64,000 nt of DNA. Origin: JAHEME01 sp034435035 (GTDB lineage Bacteria; Chloroflexota; Anaerolineae; Aggregatilineales; UBA3940). The stretch is taken from contig DAOTXW010000081.1 in NCBI GenBank assembly GCA_034435035.1, positions 149,775 through 213,774 on the forward strand, in the 5' to 3' direction. The position numbers and the translations under genes are program-made. The notes under the pieces are model-generated. The model was not told the origin of the DNA and did no database searches. It was given only the letters and a program-made list of their open reading frames with translations. Positions 9,236 to 17,967 of the stretch are shown here, piece after piece (position 1 is the stretch's first letter; the number at the start of each line of letters is the position of its first letter).

Positions 9236-9273
9236 GCTTTAGATGCTGCCCCCCGGCAGGATGATTCATGCAT
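9232..9273 (-). CDS. 13-codon leaderless upstream ORF of the sigma gene
   Basis: The ATG at 9273 follows a TACACT -10 box (9281-9286, minus strand) by seven bases, so it would be the first codon of the transcript. It encodes MHESSCRGAASKA and its TGA overlaps the sigma-factor ATG as ATGA. The sigma gene lacks a Shine-Dalgarno, so this tiny ORF could deliver ribosomes to it. The peptide itself is unlikely to matter. Seen: the geometry; inferred: the coupling. Confidence 0.35.
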   Translation of the reverse strand: MHESSCRGAASKA

Positions 9274-9280
9274 CGGCAGG

Positions 9281-9286
9281 AGTGTA
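9281..9286 (-). promoter_or_regulatory. -10 box (TACACT) of the sigma/anti-sigma operon
   Basis: TACACT on the minus strand, seven bases before the upstream mini-ORF ATG. No recognisable TTGACA-like -35 lies 16-18 bases upstream, so it may need another sigma factor or an activator. Confidence 0.35.
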
Positions 9287-9794
9287 CCACGCCCCTCCGG
9301 GCAGGGGTAGCGCCCTGTCGCGCCGGGCGCTTGGGTCGGGAGCGCCCCATTTTATGACGAAGATCGGCGTTTGTGAAGATCTCATGAACATGCTGCGGAT
9401 ATAGTCGCGAGCCTCCTATCCTGAACAGGGCCTGGCAGCTACTACCTCACCGGGTTCTGGCGCGGCTCCACAGCCCAGATTTCATGCAACGCTCACATTC
9501 TCCACAGGCTGCCCTCCTATACTGAAGGCATGGCGCACAGCGCATATATCCGGGCAGTTGGCCCTCCTACCCCCGCCTGGCGCAGCCTCCGGCCTGACAG
9601 GCGGCTGAACTCGGAAAAGGCCCGTTGCCGGACGCTGTGTGCAAGGCCCACGGAGTGGGACAAATGGGTGACTTGTGTGGCCGGTGAATGTATGTTAGAA
9701 AGGGCAGGAGAAAGCGCTATACCAGCCTGCCTGCCAGGCACCTGTCTATACTCAGGACAGGTGCAGAAGTTGTGTTTCTCGTGAGGGCTTAACC
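9287..9794. other. Long intergenic region before the Tad-like locus
   Basis: About 500 bp between the divergent sigma operon and the TadE-fusion gene. I see no convincing gene: an 84-codon plus frame (9530-9784) has no ribosome site or recognisable content. The 3' end holds the inverted repeat at 9738-9764. It presumably contains the promoter of the pilus locus, but no consensus -35/-10 pair stands out. Confidence 0.5.
9738..9764 (+). promoter_or_regulatory. Perfect 9-bp inverted repeat upstream of the Tad-like locus
   Basis: GCACCTGTC (9738-9746) and GACAGGTGC (9756-9764) flank a 9-base loop TATACTCAG, ending 30 bases before the first pilus-locus ATG. The loop contains TATACT, a good -10 hexamer, so this could be an operator over a promoter or a 5'-leader hairpin. 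No matching -35 is visible. Confidence 0.4.
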
Positions 9795-12700
9795 ATGATC
9801 ATCAGATTAAACTCATCTGCACGGCGAACAGGGCAGGCCCTGGTCGAGTTTGCCTTAACAGTGTTGTTATTTATCCTCCTGATCGTGACCATGATCGAGC
9901 TGGGCCGCATCTTTTATGCCTATCAGGCAATCAACCATGCGGCACGGGTGGCAGCGCGTTATGCAGTCACCGGCCAGCGAATGGCGAAGTATGTCAACGA
10001 TCCCACGGGTCAATCCGTTTCGGGCGCAGATGCCGGGTGGGACCTGACCCGGCAGGGGCCGCTCTGGCGCATCGCTCCATGTTGGCCGCGCTTTCCGGAT
10101 GATCCATTGGCCCCTACCCTGCCCAACGATCTCTACTACGAACCATACCGGGATGCGCGCGTCTGCTCGGTCGAAGAGACTGCCGTGCGGCAGATGCTCA
10201 CGCTCCCGATCAGCCCTGACGTCGGGCGAAATGCCCCCAATGATCCTGAATGCCCGGGGATCAGCGACCCTATCTACCGGGATCGCTGCCCGGGCTACTA
10301 TGCGATATATGTCCGGAGTGCCGGGGACCTGCCTCCCGAAGCCTCGACTTTCACCCGTGGAGGATATGGCGGCGTTCCTTCAGAAACGCTGTCATACAAT
10401 GACTACTATCAATTCGTCGCCCCGAGCCGTCTGGGAACCCATATCGCCGTTACGGGCTTTGCCGGGCGCCCTCTTGAAAAGGTGATCGTCGAGATCCATT
10501 TCAATCATCGGCTGATCACCCCGGTCCTGAGCTCAATTGTCCCGTATCTTCCGCTGCGGGCCAGCGCCATCGTGACGAATGAGACATTCGGCAGCACCTC
10601 GCTTCAGCGAGAGGCTATTCTGCCGCCTGAGCTGCCGCCTATCCCGCCGCTGGGCGCCCTGCGGCCGCCCGATCTGGTGGTGAACAACATCAGCGCAGCC
10701 GGGACAACAACTCCAGAACTCTGCGAGCCTGTGGACATCGATGTGTCGGTGTACAACCAGGGCACTCTCGCCTCCGGATCGGGCTACCGGCTGAACCTGT
10801 ACGCCGCGACCTCTCAGCTGACGGAACCCGTGACCCCGGCCGATTTAGCCTCGCTTGAACTCGTGGGCACGACCACGCTGGGTGAGATCCTGAACGAACA
10901 GCTCATCACAACCACGGTGCCGATTTCTCTGTGCAATCTCGGCACTTACTGGCTGTATGCCTATGCCGACGCGGACGATGACATTGACGAAGATCCCTTC
11001 GGGGATACGCCTGACAATGAGACTAACAATGTGTCTGTCGGTATTGGCCCCTTTATTGTGGAAGGCGCGGTCATCGATCTCTCAGTAGAAAAATCGGTCG
11101 ATAACTCCACCCCTACAGTTGGCGATGATGTGAATTACACCATCACAGTGAACAACCCGGCCGGAGCTGACGTGACCGGCGTCGTCATTGAAGATGCGCT
11201 GCCTGCCGGGCTGACCTTCCGCAGTAACGGGACAAGCCCGGAATGCAACGAGAGCGGCGGCACGGTGCTGTGCACCGTGGACATCGCAGCTGGCTCCAGC
11301 ACCTCGGTGCAGATAAGGGCCCGCGTTAACGGCTCGCCTGGAGACCGCATCACTAACACGGTTCAAGATGTCAGGCTGCCGGCAGACTTCACCGATCCTG
11401 ACCTTGACAACAACGTCGCGGGCGTTGACATTGTGGTTGACGGCGTCGATCTGTTTGTGATCAAGGACGTTGAAGACCTCAATGGCGGCGATGTCCTGCC
11501 CGGTGATACCCTGAACTACACGGTTACGGTCCGTAACCGGAGCGCCAATATCACGGCGACCAATGTTGTCGCTGTGGATGTCCTTCCAGCCGGCATCACA
11601 CTCGTGCCGGGCAGCACGAGCTGCAATGAAAGTGCGGCGCCAACCATAACGTGCAACCTGGGCAGTCTGGCCCCAACGGCTACCGCGACCTTCACGATCC
11701 GGGCCACCGTCGATGCGGGCGCCCAGGGCAATCTGGTCAACACAGTGGTGGCGACGGCCAATGAGCCGGATGTCAACAGCGCTGACAATGACGACATTGC
11801 ACCGGTAGCTGTTGCTGCGCCGCCCATCGCGGATCTGGCTGTCGCGGTTACTGCCAAGGTCAACAACGTCACTTATACGCCCGGAAGAATCGTCAAAGAA
11901 GGGGACATCATCGTCTACACGGTGCGGGTCAACAATGATCTTGGCCCCTTCGATGCCACCAATATCAGCATCACCAATGCCATCGTGCCGCCGGCCAACG
12001 CGATCTTCATCGATGCGCGAACAACCCGGGGCACTTACTCAGGCGGAACCTGGAGCATCCCGTCGCTCGACTACTCGAGCAGCGCGACCCTGACGCTTCG
12101 CTACCGGGTCCTGCCGGGCGCTGCCGATGAGAATCTCGTGTTCACCAGCACCATCGTGGATGTCGATCAGGACAACCCCGATACGGGCGGCAACAATCAG
12201 TCTATCCTGTCGATCTTCATCACTCCCTCTGCCGACCTGCGCATCACCAAGTCGGTTAGCCCTGACATCGCGGATATTGGCATTCAGGTCACGTACACGA
12301 TTCGGGTGACCAATGCGGGCCCCAGTGATGCGACCAACATCGTGGTGTTTGACACAGGTCTGAGGGACGCGATCGATGATGGCACCTTCGTCGGCCTGTC
12401 GACCTCCGTCAGTACAGGAACCATCGACAGCGACCTGGAGTGGAACATCCCCACTCTGGCCTATGGGGCCACGGCGACTCTTACGGTCACCACAACGGTG
12501 GCTGCGATCCCGGCAGATCCCTTCCTGGTCAATGAAGTGCAGGTCGCACCGGGCGATCAGGTAGATACCCAGACAAGCAACAATACCGCTACGGCGCTGT
12601 TGCAGCTGGGCGAGCCTCTGGAGTATTTCGTCAACGTTGGAGACCCGAGCCGATGCGCTCTGCCCACCGTCACGTGGGGGGTGAATGAGCCCATGGTGGG

Positions 12701-13193
12701 CGAAGACTATCTGTGGGAAGCGAACCATGTCTTTGCCCCGGGGGACTGGGGATACTCGGGGAGCAACTTCAAGCTGTCTGGCAAGAAGACACGTATCCGC
12801 TACCCGGATGGCGATAAGGTCAATCTGAATACAGATCCATCAACTTTCTGGTTGTTCTCCTGCCTGATGACCGGGCAGAGCTTTACCTTCAGTTTTGATG
12901 ATCTCCCGCCCGGGCAGTATCAGCTGTGGCTGGGATTTGCCGACCCATCCAACAAGCCGGGGCGCCGTCTATTCGACGTACGCGCCCGCAGTGGAGCCAG
13001 CTCGGTGACACTCCTCGATAACTACGATGTGTCACTCAACGCTGGAGGACAGGGTCGCTACATCGTGATCAACATGCCGGTCACCGTCAGTAGCTCTCGC
13101 CGTATCGACATCGACTTTGTTGGCAACCAGAGTGGCAGTAAGGTGAAACAGGCGCTCCTGAATGCGATCGGTATCCAGTATGTGGGGCCGTGA
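9795..13193 (+). CDS. TadE-CARDB-DUF11(x4)-malectin-like giant pseudopilin/adhesin
   Basis: 1132 residues. The N-terminus has a TadE-type segment: GQALVEFALTVLLFILLIVT with the conserved Glu, then a helix to about residue 65. A pseudopilin-like periplasmic region follows, then a CARDB-like domain (about 292-420), four DUF11 beta-sandwich repeats beginning near 426, 548, 678 and 812 (each starting with a D-L-x-V-like strand and YT(I/V)xVxN), and a C-terminal malectin-like carbohydrate-binding module (about 941-1132; YFVNVGD, FDDLPPGQYQLWLGF, RLFDVRA). The membrane-anchored start combined with adhesin modules suggests an exported surface adhesin or minor pilin. A GTGAGGG sequence serves as ribosome site. 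It is first in the locus. Confidence 0.75.
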   Translation: MIIRLNSSARRTGQALVEFALTVLLFILLIVTMIELGRIFYAYQAINHAARVAARYAVTGQRMAKYVNDPTGQSVSGADAGWDLTRQGPLWRIAPCWPRFPDDPLAPTLPNDLYYEPYRDARVCSVEETAVRQMLTLPISPDVGRNAPNDPECPGISDPIYRDRCPGYYAIYVRSAGDLPPEASTFTRGGYGGVPSETLSYNDYYQFVAPSRLGTHIAVTGFAGRPLEKVIVEIHFNHRLITPVLSSIVPYLPLRASAIVTNETFGSTSLQREAILPPELPPIPPLGALRPPDLVVNNISAAGTTTPELCEPVDIDVSVYNQGTLASGSGYRLNLYAATSQLTEPVTPADLASLELVGTTTLGEILNEQLITTTVPISLCNLGTYWLYAYADADDDIDEDPFGDTPDNETNNVSVGIGPFIVEGAVIDLSVEKSVDNSTPTVGDDVNYTITVNNPAGADVTGVVIEDALPAGLTFRSNGTSPECNESGGTVLCTVDIAAGSSTSVQIRARVNGSPGDRITNTVQDVRLPADFTDPDLDNNVAGVDIVVDGVDLFVIKDVEDLNGGDVLPGDTLNYTVTVRNRSANITATNVVAVDVLPAGITLVPGSTSCNESAAPTITCNLGSLAPTATATFTIRATVDAGAQGNLVNTVVATANEPDVNSADNDDIAPVAVAAPPIADLAVAVTAKVNNVTYTPGRIVKEGDIIVYTVRVNNDLGPFDATNISITNAIVPPANAIFIDARTTRGTYSGGTWSIPSLDYSSSATLTLRYRVLPGAADENLVFTSTIVDVDQDNPDTGGNNQSILSIFITPSADLRITKSVSPDIADIGIQVTYTIRVTNAGPSDATNIVVFDTGLRDAIDDGTFVGLSTSVSTGTIDSDLEWNIPTLAYGATATLTVTTTVAAIPADPFLVNEVQVAPGDQVDTQTSNNTATALLQLGEPLEYFVNVGDPSRCALPTVTWGVNEPMVGEDYLWEANHVFAPGDWGYSGSNFKLSGKKTRIRYPDGDKVNLNTDPSTFWLFSCLMTGQSFTFSFDDLPPGQYQLWLGFADPSNKPGRRLFDVRARSGASSVTLLDNYDVSLNAGGQGRYIVINMPVTVSSSRRIDIDFVGNQSGSKVKQALLNAIGIQYVGP

Positions 13194-13227
13194 TCGCATG
13201 CCCATGTGCGCCAAGAGAGGTGGAGAG

Positions 13228-14352
13228 ATGTTCAAGTTAACCGCCGAACCAAGACGCCGGCCTGCTGGCCGCCGGATGCTGGGACAGTCGCTTACTGAGT
13301 TCGCTCTGGCTTTGCCGATCCTGCTGCTTACGCTGGCAGGGCTGCTGGAGGTTGCTAACCTCCTGTTGACCTACAACCGTGCTCTACTGGCTGCCCGCGA
13401 AGGCGCCCGAATCGCGGCTGCCGGCGCGACCGATGGCACCGTCCGGCAGACCATCCAAAGCGCCACGCTGAACTCCCTGCGCATGGAGCAGGGCCAGATG
13501 GAAGTCTGGATCGTGCGGCCTATGGTGCGGACCAACACCAGCCCGTGGAGCTGGCAGGATTGGAACGCTTCGGATGAAACATGCATCTTCCCGGTCGATA
13601 CGAGCACTGGCAACGAGCTGTGTGAAAACACGGCCATGAATGTCTCCAAGACTGCCGTCATGAACCAGATCCAGCAGATCACGACCGCACAATCCGGCCA
13701 GATCGATGGCGAGCGGGTCACTATCGTGGCCATCTACTACGAAGCTCAGACCCTGCTGAACCTTCCCTTCTTTAGCATGCCCGGACTGGAGGATGGCCGC
13801 ATCCCGTTCTGGGTATTCGCGGTGATGCGTCAGGAAACTGTCGACCAGACAACCAACCAGCTTCAGGCCGGCTGCAGCGCCTATCCTATCGCCATCAACG
13901 AGGCCGTCCAGACGACTGAAGGTGTGTCGCTGGCGCTGGCTTCGGAGGGTGATAGGCTGCTTGACATCCCCACCGGCGATAGTGGCTACCGCTTCCTACT
14001 GTGGCGTAACGGCGGTTCAGGGCTCTCGGTCACGCTGTTAAAACCCGGCGACGAGAGCCTGACCGAATATCTCAATCCGGCAAACCTGACCGATAATCAA
14101 CTGCACCGCACAGATAGTGTCCTGATTCAGAGCAACACGAGCGGCGCCGTAACGCGCCTGAATGAACACAAGACTGCCGGGCGGACGCTCCGCGTGATTC
14201 TGTTCTCTGCGCCCGCCGCCGAGACCGGGAACGGGCCGGGCATCATCGTGACGTCTTTTGCCATCGTGCGCGTCGATAGTGGTTGGGACGGGAGCCTGAG
14301 CGCGCTGGATCTGCAGTTCGTCAGGCTGGATTTCAGCTGCGGTTACTACTAA
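13228..14352 (+). CDS. TadE-family pilus assembly protein
   Basis: 374 residues. A basic N-terminus leads into GQSLTEFALALPILLLTLAG and a long hydrophobic helix with NRALLAAREGARIAAAG after it, the hallmark of TadE minor pseudopilins. The rest is an extracytoplasmic domain of unknown fold with paired Cys residues (ETCIFPVD and NELCENT). I start at the ATG at 13228, which has an AGAGGTGG ribosome site; the frame is open 66 bases further upstream inside the previous gene. Preceded by the TadE-adhesin fusion and followed by the TadG-like gene. Confidence 0.8.
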   Translation: MFKLTAEPRRRPAGRRMLGQSLTEFALALPILLLTLAGLLEVANLLLTYNRALLAAREGARIAAAGATDGTVRQTIQSATLNSLRMEQGQMEVWIVRPMVRTNTSPWSWQDWNASDETCIFPVDTSTGNELCENTAMNVSKTAVMNQIQQITTAQSGQIDGERVTIVAIYYEAQTLLNLPFFSMPGLEDGRIPFWVFAVMRQETVDQTTNQLQAGCSAYPIAINEAVQTTEGVSLALASEGDRLLDIPTGDSGYRFLLWRNGGSGLSVTLLKPGDESLTEYLNPANLTDNQLHRTDSVLIQSNTSGAVTRLNEHKTAGRTLRVILFSAPAAETGNGPGIIVTSFAIVRVDSGWDGSLSALDLQFVRLDFSCGYY

Positions 14353-14488
14353 GGACGTTAGCGACCATCAGCTTTGCAAAGGGCGAAGCACCCGGCTGCC
14401 GGCACAAAACAGAGGATGGGGGTCCACTTACGGCCCCTCCCAGACCCGGCTGCGCGGGCCATATGCAGCATAGTTTGAGGTGTGAATT

Positions 14489-16624
14489 ATGACCAGGTTA
14501 CGAGTCGCTCGTAAGGGCAGCATAGGCAAGATGTCCCGGCTTGAAGCCTATCGAAGCTGGGCTGCTGACCGGGAACCCGGACAGATCATCCTGCTGTTAG
14601 CGCTGGCGCTGGTCGGCCTCCTGGTGGCGGTCGGCCTGGCGCTGGATGGTGGTGTACTGCTGGTGCGCAAGCTCCAGCTGGACAAGGCGGTTGACTCGGC
14701 AGCTCTGGCGGGCGTCACCGAGGTGAACCTTGGCCTCGACTACGCCAACACGCGAGGCCGGCAGATCATGGCCGCCAACAATGTGATCACCACCTCAGCG
14801 GCGCCCTGCGCCAGCGTCGACTGGACTGTCAACGACTACTGCGGCGAGCGCCAGCCCGGCGCCATCCCGGCAGCCATCCGCTACCACGTCGAAGCGCGCC
14901 TCAACGCCGAGGTGTACTTCATGCAGCTGCTTGGCTTCCAGACTGTCCCGCTGCGCTCGTCAGCGACGGCCGAATACCTGAATCAGGTAGACATCTACGC
15001 AAGCGACGTAGGCGAGCTGGGACTGGTCAAGATCTCCAACCAGTCGATCTTCGGCCCCGGCCAGATCATCAACTTTGGCGACCCTTACACGCCGCCCCAG
15101 GGACAGGCGTGGTTCGGGGAGCTGAATGGCACTTACACCTATCGCATCCGTGTCCCGGCCAACTACCCGTATGATCAGGTGCGCGTGGAAATCTGGGATC
15201 CCGATACCGGGAACCGCTCCGGAAACACCTGGGCCACTTACGGCGTCAACGGCACCCGCACCCCCAGCGTCACCTGCTCGGATACCAATCAGGCCAATGT
15301 ATGCCTGCTCGCCACCCCGTGGGGCGCACCGGGGACTAACCCCAACCCGTTCTGGTATGTTCGGATCGACGAGAACCGGGTATACAACGGCAACCCCGGC
15401 AGCTACGGCGGGAACCTGGTCAACAACACACGCACCGTGTACCGGTTGTTCTATCTGGAGCAGATGGCTGATGGCTCGCTGAGTGAAGTCGATCTGGCCT
15501 ACTACATCGGTAAAGCCGATTCCAGTGATGCAGCCTATGCTTCTCCGACCGGGGAATATACCGCCGCGGAAGCACAAACAGAGGCGCGAGCAACGGATAT
15601 GATGTGGGTCTCGCCCGGCGTCCCCGCTGATGAGCGGATGCCCAGCTTTGACGCGGGCGGCCAGGACACGGGAGAGCCGCCCGGGGATCGCCTGGAGCTG
15701 TTTGCCGAGCTCCTGTCCATCGCGGATTTATACGGCGTGCCCGCCGGGCAGCGTCCTGCTCAGCCCAGCCCGGACTACTCATCGCCTGCCGAACCGGTCA
15801 CCATCGTTGAGGACTGTGACACCTACATCAGCCTGGACCATGCCGGCTCAGAGCATATCGGTCCAACACAGCATATCTACACCGTAGCGGATCGCTGTGA
15901 AGGAGATGGTGATTTCATCATCGATCTCGATACAGAAGTACCCGGCATCTTCGTCGATCCGGGCAGCGGCGCCCGCTACATCTACCTGCAGGTGCGCGGC
16001 ATCAGCGGCATGTCAGAGAATGGGTTTGAGTTCTGGGCCGGGCCACCGCGCAGCGCCGATATCGACGACTTCATGTTCACAGTGCCCTCTGATATCAATG
16101 CTCGCCAGATATATCTTCTGGCAATGCGATCGATGGATCTGGAGATCCATCGATCCACAGGCGTCAGTATATTTGGCCTGGGGCATCTGCCCATGAACTC
16201 CAATACGGGAACCACCATGGTGGATATCCCGCTTGCCTACTTCGGACCCGAGTTCGCCGGCCAGCAGCTTCAGATCGACATGTTCGATCCGGATGCCGGC
16301 GCCCAGGATCCGATCGTCTTCTACTTCGACAGTATCCCGATCGCGGACTGGGCGGTCTGCTATGATGATAACGGGAATAATGCCTGGAACGGCTATCGCT
16401 GCAACACGCTGCCCGCTCAATACGGCGGGCCGCTGACCCGGACGGGAACTGCAAACATCCCGGTCGGCAGCGTTTGGCAGACTCCGCCTTATATATTTAC
16501 AATTCCTTCTGACCCGGTTCAGCCTTTCTATGGCGGGCGGTTGATCGCACGCTACAAGTCGGGGGCTAACGACACTTACGGCTGGAGGATCCAGATCGAG
16601 AGCCGGCCCTACCTGGTCCAATAG
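14489..16624 (+). CDS. TadG-like Flp pilus assembly protein
   Basis: 711 residues. After a basic leader, PGQIILLLALALVGLLVAVG and LALDGGVLLVRKLQLDKAVD match the Tad/TadG N-terminal domain (membrane helix, then the conserved D-G and D-x-A-L-A-G segment DSAALAG). The large remaining region is extracytoplasmic and beta-rich with a Pro-rich stretch near residue 415-430; no intact MIDAS (DxSxS) of a von Willebrand A domain is visible, unlike classical TadG. A GAGGTG ribosome site precedes the ATG. A 136-bp spacer separates it from the upstream TadE gene. Confidence 0.7.
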   Translation: MTRLRVARKGSIGKMSRLEAYRSWAADREPGQIILLLALALVGLLVAVGLALDGGVLLVRKLQLDKAVDSAALAGVTEVNLGLDYANTRGRQIMAANNVITTSAAPCASVDWTVNDYCGERQPGAIPAAIRYHVEARLNAEVYFMQLLGFQTVPLRSSATAEYLNQVDIYASDVGELGLVKISNQSIFGPGQIINFGDPYTPPQGQAWFGELNGTYTYRIRVPANYPYDQVRVEIWDPDTGNRSGNTWATYGVNGTRTPSVTCSDTNQANVCLLATPWGAPGTNPNPFWYVRIDENRVYNGNPGSYGGNLVNNTRTVYRLFYLEQMADGSLSEVDLAYYIGKADSSDAAYASPTGEYTAAEAQTEARATDMMWVSPGVPADERMPSFDAGGQDTGEPPGDRLELFAELLSIADLYGVPAGQRPAQPSPDYSSPAEPVTIVEDCDTYISLDHAGSEHIGPTQHIYTVADRCEGDGDFIIDLDTEVPGIFVDPGSGARYIYLQVRGISGMSENGFEFWAGPPRSADIDDFMFTVPSDINARQIYLLAMRSMDLEIHRSTGVSIFGLGHLPMNSNTGTTMVDIPLAYFGPEFAGQQLQIDMFDPDAGAQDPIVFYFDSIPIADWAVCYDDNGNNAWNGYRCNTLPAQYGGPLTRTGTANIPVGSVWQTPPYIFTIPSDPVQPFYGGRLIARYKSGANDTYGWRIQIESRPYLVQ

Positions 16625-16671
16625 TCTGTGCCTGGCAGCCAGGGAGCGCACCTTCAGGAGGCGCCTGTAAA

Positions 16672-17883
16672 ATGCGGACACGTCGCGGGCTGGTCATTGT
16701 GGTGGTAGTCGTCCTGCTCCTGCTGGTGTGTGGGATCGGCGCCCTGATCGCGCTGGGCTCCGGCCCGCTGGGAGGCGCTCCGGGTGCGATTTCCTTCGAG
16801 GAAGTCACAGAGCCCGCGCCCGCGACTCCGCCGCCCATGATCACGGTCATTGTGGCCGCCCGGGACATCCCCCGCGGAGCGAGCGTCTCGGTGCAGGATG
16901 TATCGACCATCGGCTGGCCTGTCCTGGCCGAGATGCCCGTCCCCGCCGGCACGCTGATCGTCAGCCCCGAAGAAGGGCTGGGGCTGGAACAGGTCGAAGG
17001 GCGCATCGCCCGGACCGATATCCTGCGCGGGCAGCCTATCCTCGACTTCATGCTGACGCCAGGCTCCGAGCCAGTTGGCCTGGCCGACCTGGGATCCGAT
17101 GCGGCGCTGCTCATCCCCTCCGGCCAGGTTGCGATCGCTATGTCGATTGACCGCCTGTCGTCGGTAGCCTACGCGCTCAAAGAAGGAGATCATGTCGATA
17201 TCCTGGCGTCATTTCGATTCATCGATGTAGACGAAGAATTTCAGACCCGGCTGCCCAACAATGGGAGGGTACTGACCGATGATGCTGAGCTGGTGTCGCT
17301 CGGCTTCGGGCTGCTGGAAGTCACGCAGGGACGCCAGGAGGAGGGCCCGTTTGGCACTACCATTCTCATCATCCCCGGCGAGGCGGAGCAGACCCAGCGC
17401 CCCAGGCAGGTCACCCAGCTGGTGATCAGCAACGCCCTGGTGCTGCGCGTCGGGCAGTGGCCGGTGGACGATCTGAACACGCCGATCGTCGTCGCGCCCG
17501 GCGCTGCGCCGCAACCGGCACCCGCCGAAGGGGAACAGGGCGCAGCCGCTTCTGCTGAGGCAACTCCGCTGCCCACTGCAATCCCCCTGCCAGAGGTCAT
17601 CACGCTGATCGTAAGCCGTCAGGATGCCCTTGTGCTCAAGTATGCGCTTGAGACCAATGCGCAAATCGACCTGGCTCTGCGGACTGTTCTGGACAACGAG
17701 GTAACGGAAACCACAACCGATTCCGTGACTTTGCAGTACCTGATCGATTTCTATAACGTGGCGATTCCGCCGCGGCTGCCCGCCGCACAGGATCCACGGA
17801 TTGATCAGAATGAAAGCGGCGCTGCGGCAGAATCCGAGCCATCTGCACAGCCTACGGAGACAGACCCCGGCGCCAGCGAGTAA
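16672..17883 (+). CDS. CpaB/RcpC-type pilus assembly protein, copy 1
   Basis: 403 residues. It has a single N-terminal membrane helix (about 7-28), a Pro-rich linker, then a SAF domain (about 56-130; VAARDIPRGASVSVQDV and RTDILRGQPILDFML) and the RcpC/CpaB region (ALLIPSGQVAIAMSIDRLSSV, EGDHVDILASFRF). CpaB proteins sit in the inner membrane and help assemble the Flp/Tad secretin channel. A paralogue with the same layout lies at 22403-23584. An AGGAGG ribosome site precedes the ATG. The C-terminus (after about 380) is low-complexity Ala/Glu/Ser. Confidence 0.85.
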   Translation: MRTRRGLVIVVVVVLLLLVCGIGALIALGSGPLGGAPGAISFEEVTEPAPATPPPMITVIVAARDIPRGASVSVQDVSTIGWPVLAEMPVPAGTLIVSPEEGLGLEQVEGRIARTDILRGQPILDFMLTPGSEPVGLADLGSDAALLIPSGQVAIAMSIDRLSSVAYALKEGDHVDILASFRFIDVDEEFQTRLPNNGRVLTDDAELVSLGFGLLEVTQGRQEEGPFGTTILIIPGEAEQTQRPRQVTQLVISNALVLRVGQWPVDDLNTPIVVAPGAAPQPAPAEGEQGAAASAEATPLPTAIPLPEVITLIVSRQDALVLKYALETNAQIDLALRTVLDNEVTETTTDSVTLQYLIDFYNVAIPPRLPAAQDPRIDQNESGAAAESEPSAQPTETDPGASE

Positions 17884-17909
17884 GCCTTTTCCGGTAGCGT
17901 TCGTACAAA

Positions 17910-17948
17910 CACAGGCGGAACCCCGCCTCCTGCGGAGTTCCGCCTGTG
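17910..17948 (+). terminator. 12-bp perfect stem-loop between cpaB-like and FHA genes
   Basis: CACAGGCGGAAC (17910-17921) pairs perfectly with GTTCCGCCTGTG (17937-17948) around a 15-base loop. No T-run follows, and the next gene's ribosome site (AGGTGGG, 17952-17958) starts four bases later. It may be a partial terminator, RNA processing site or mRNA stabiliser separating pilus structural genes from the FHA/kinase genes rather than a simple intrinsic terminator. Confidence 0.5.
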
Positions 17949-17967
17949 CACAGGTGGGTTACATCCC

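Noticed and set aside
9530..9784. 84-codon plus frame before the Tad-like locus
   Set aside because: Arg/Cys-rich composition, no ribosome site, overlaps the inverted repeat at 9738-9764.
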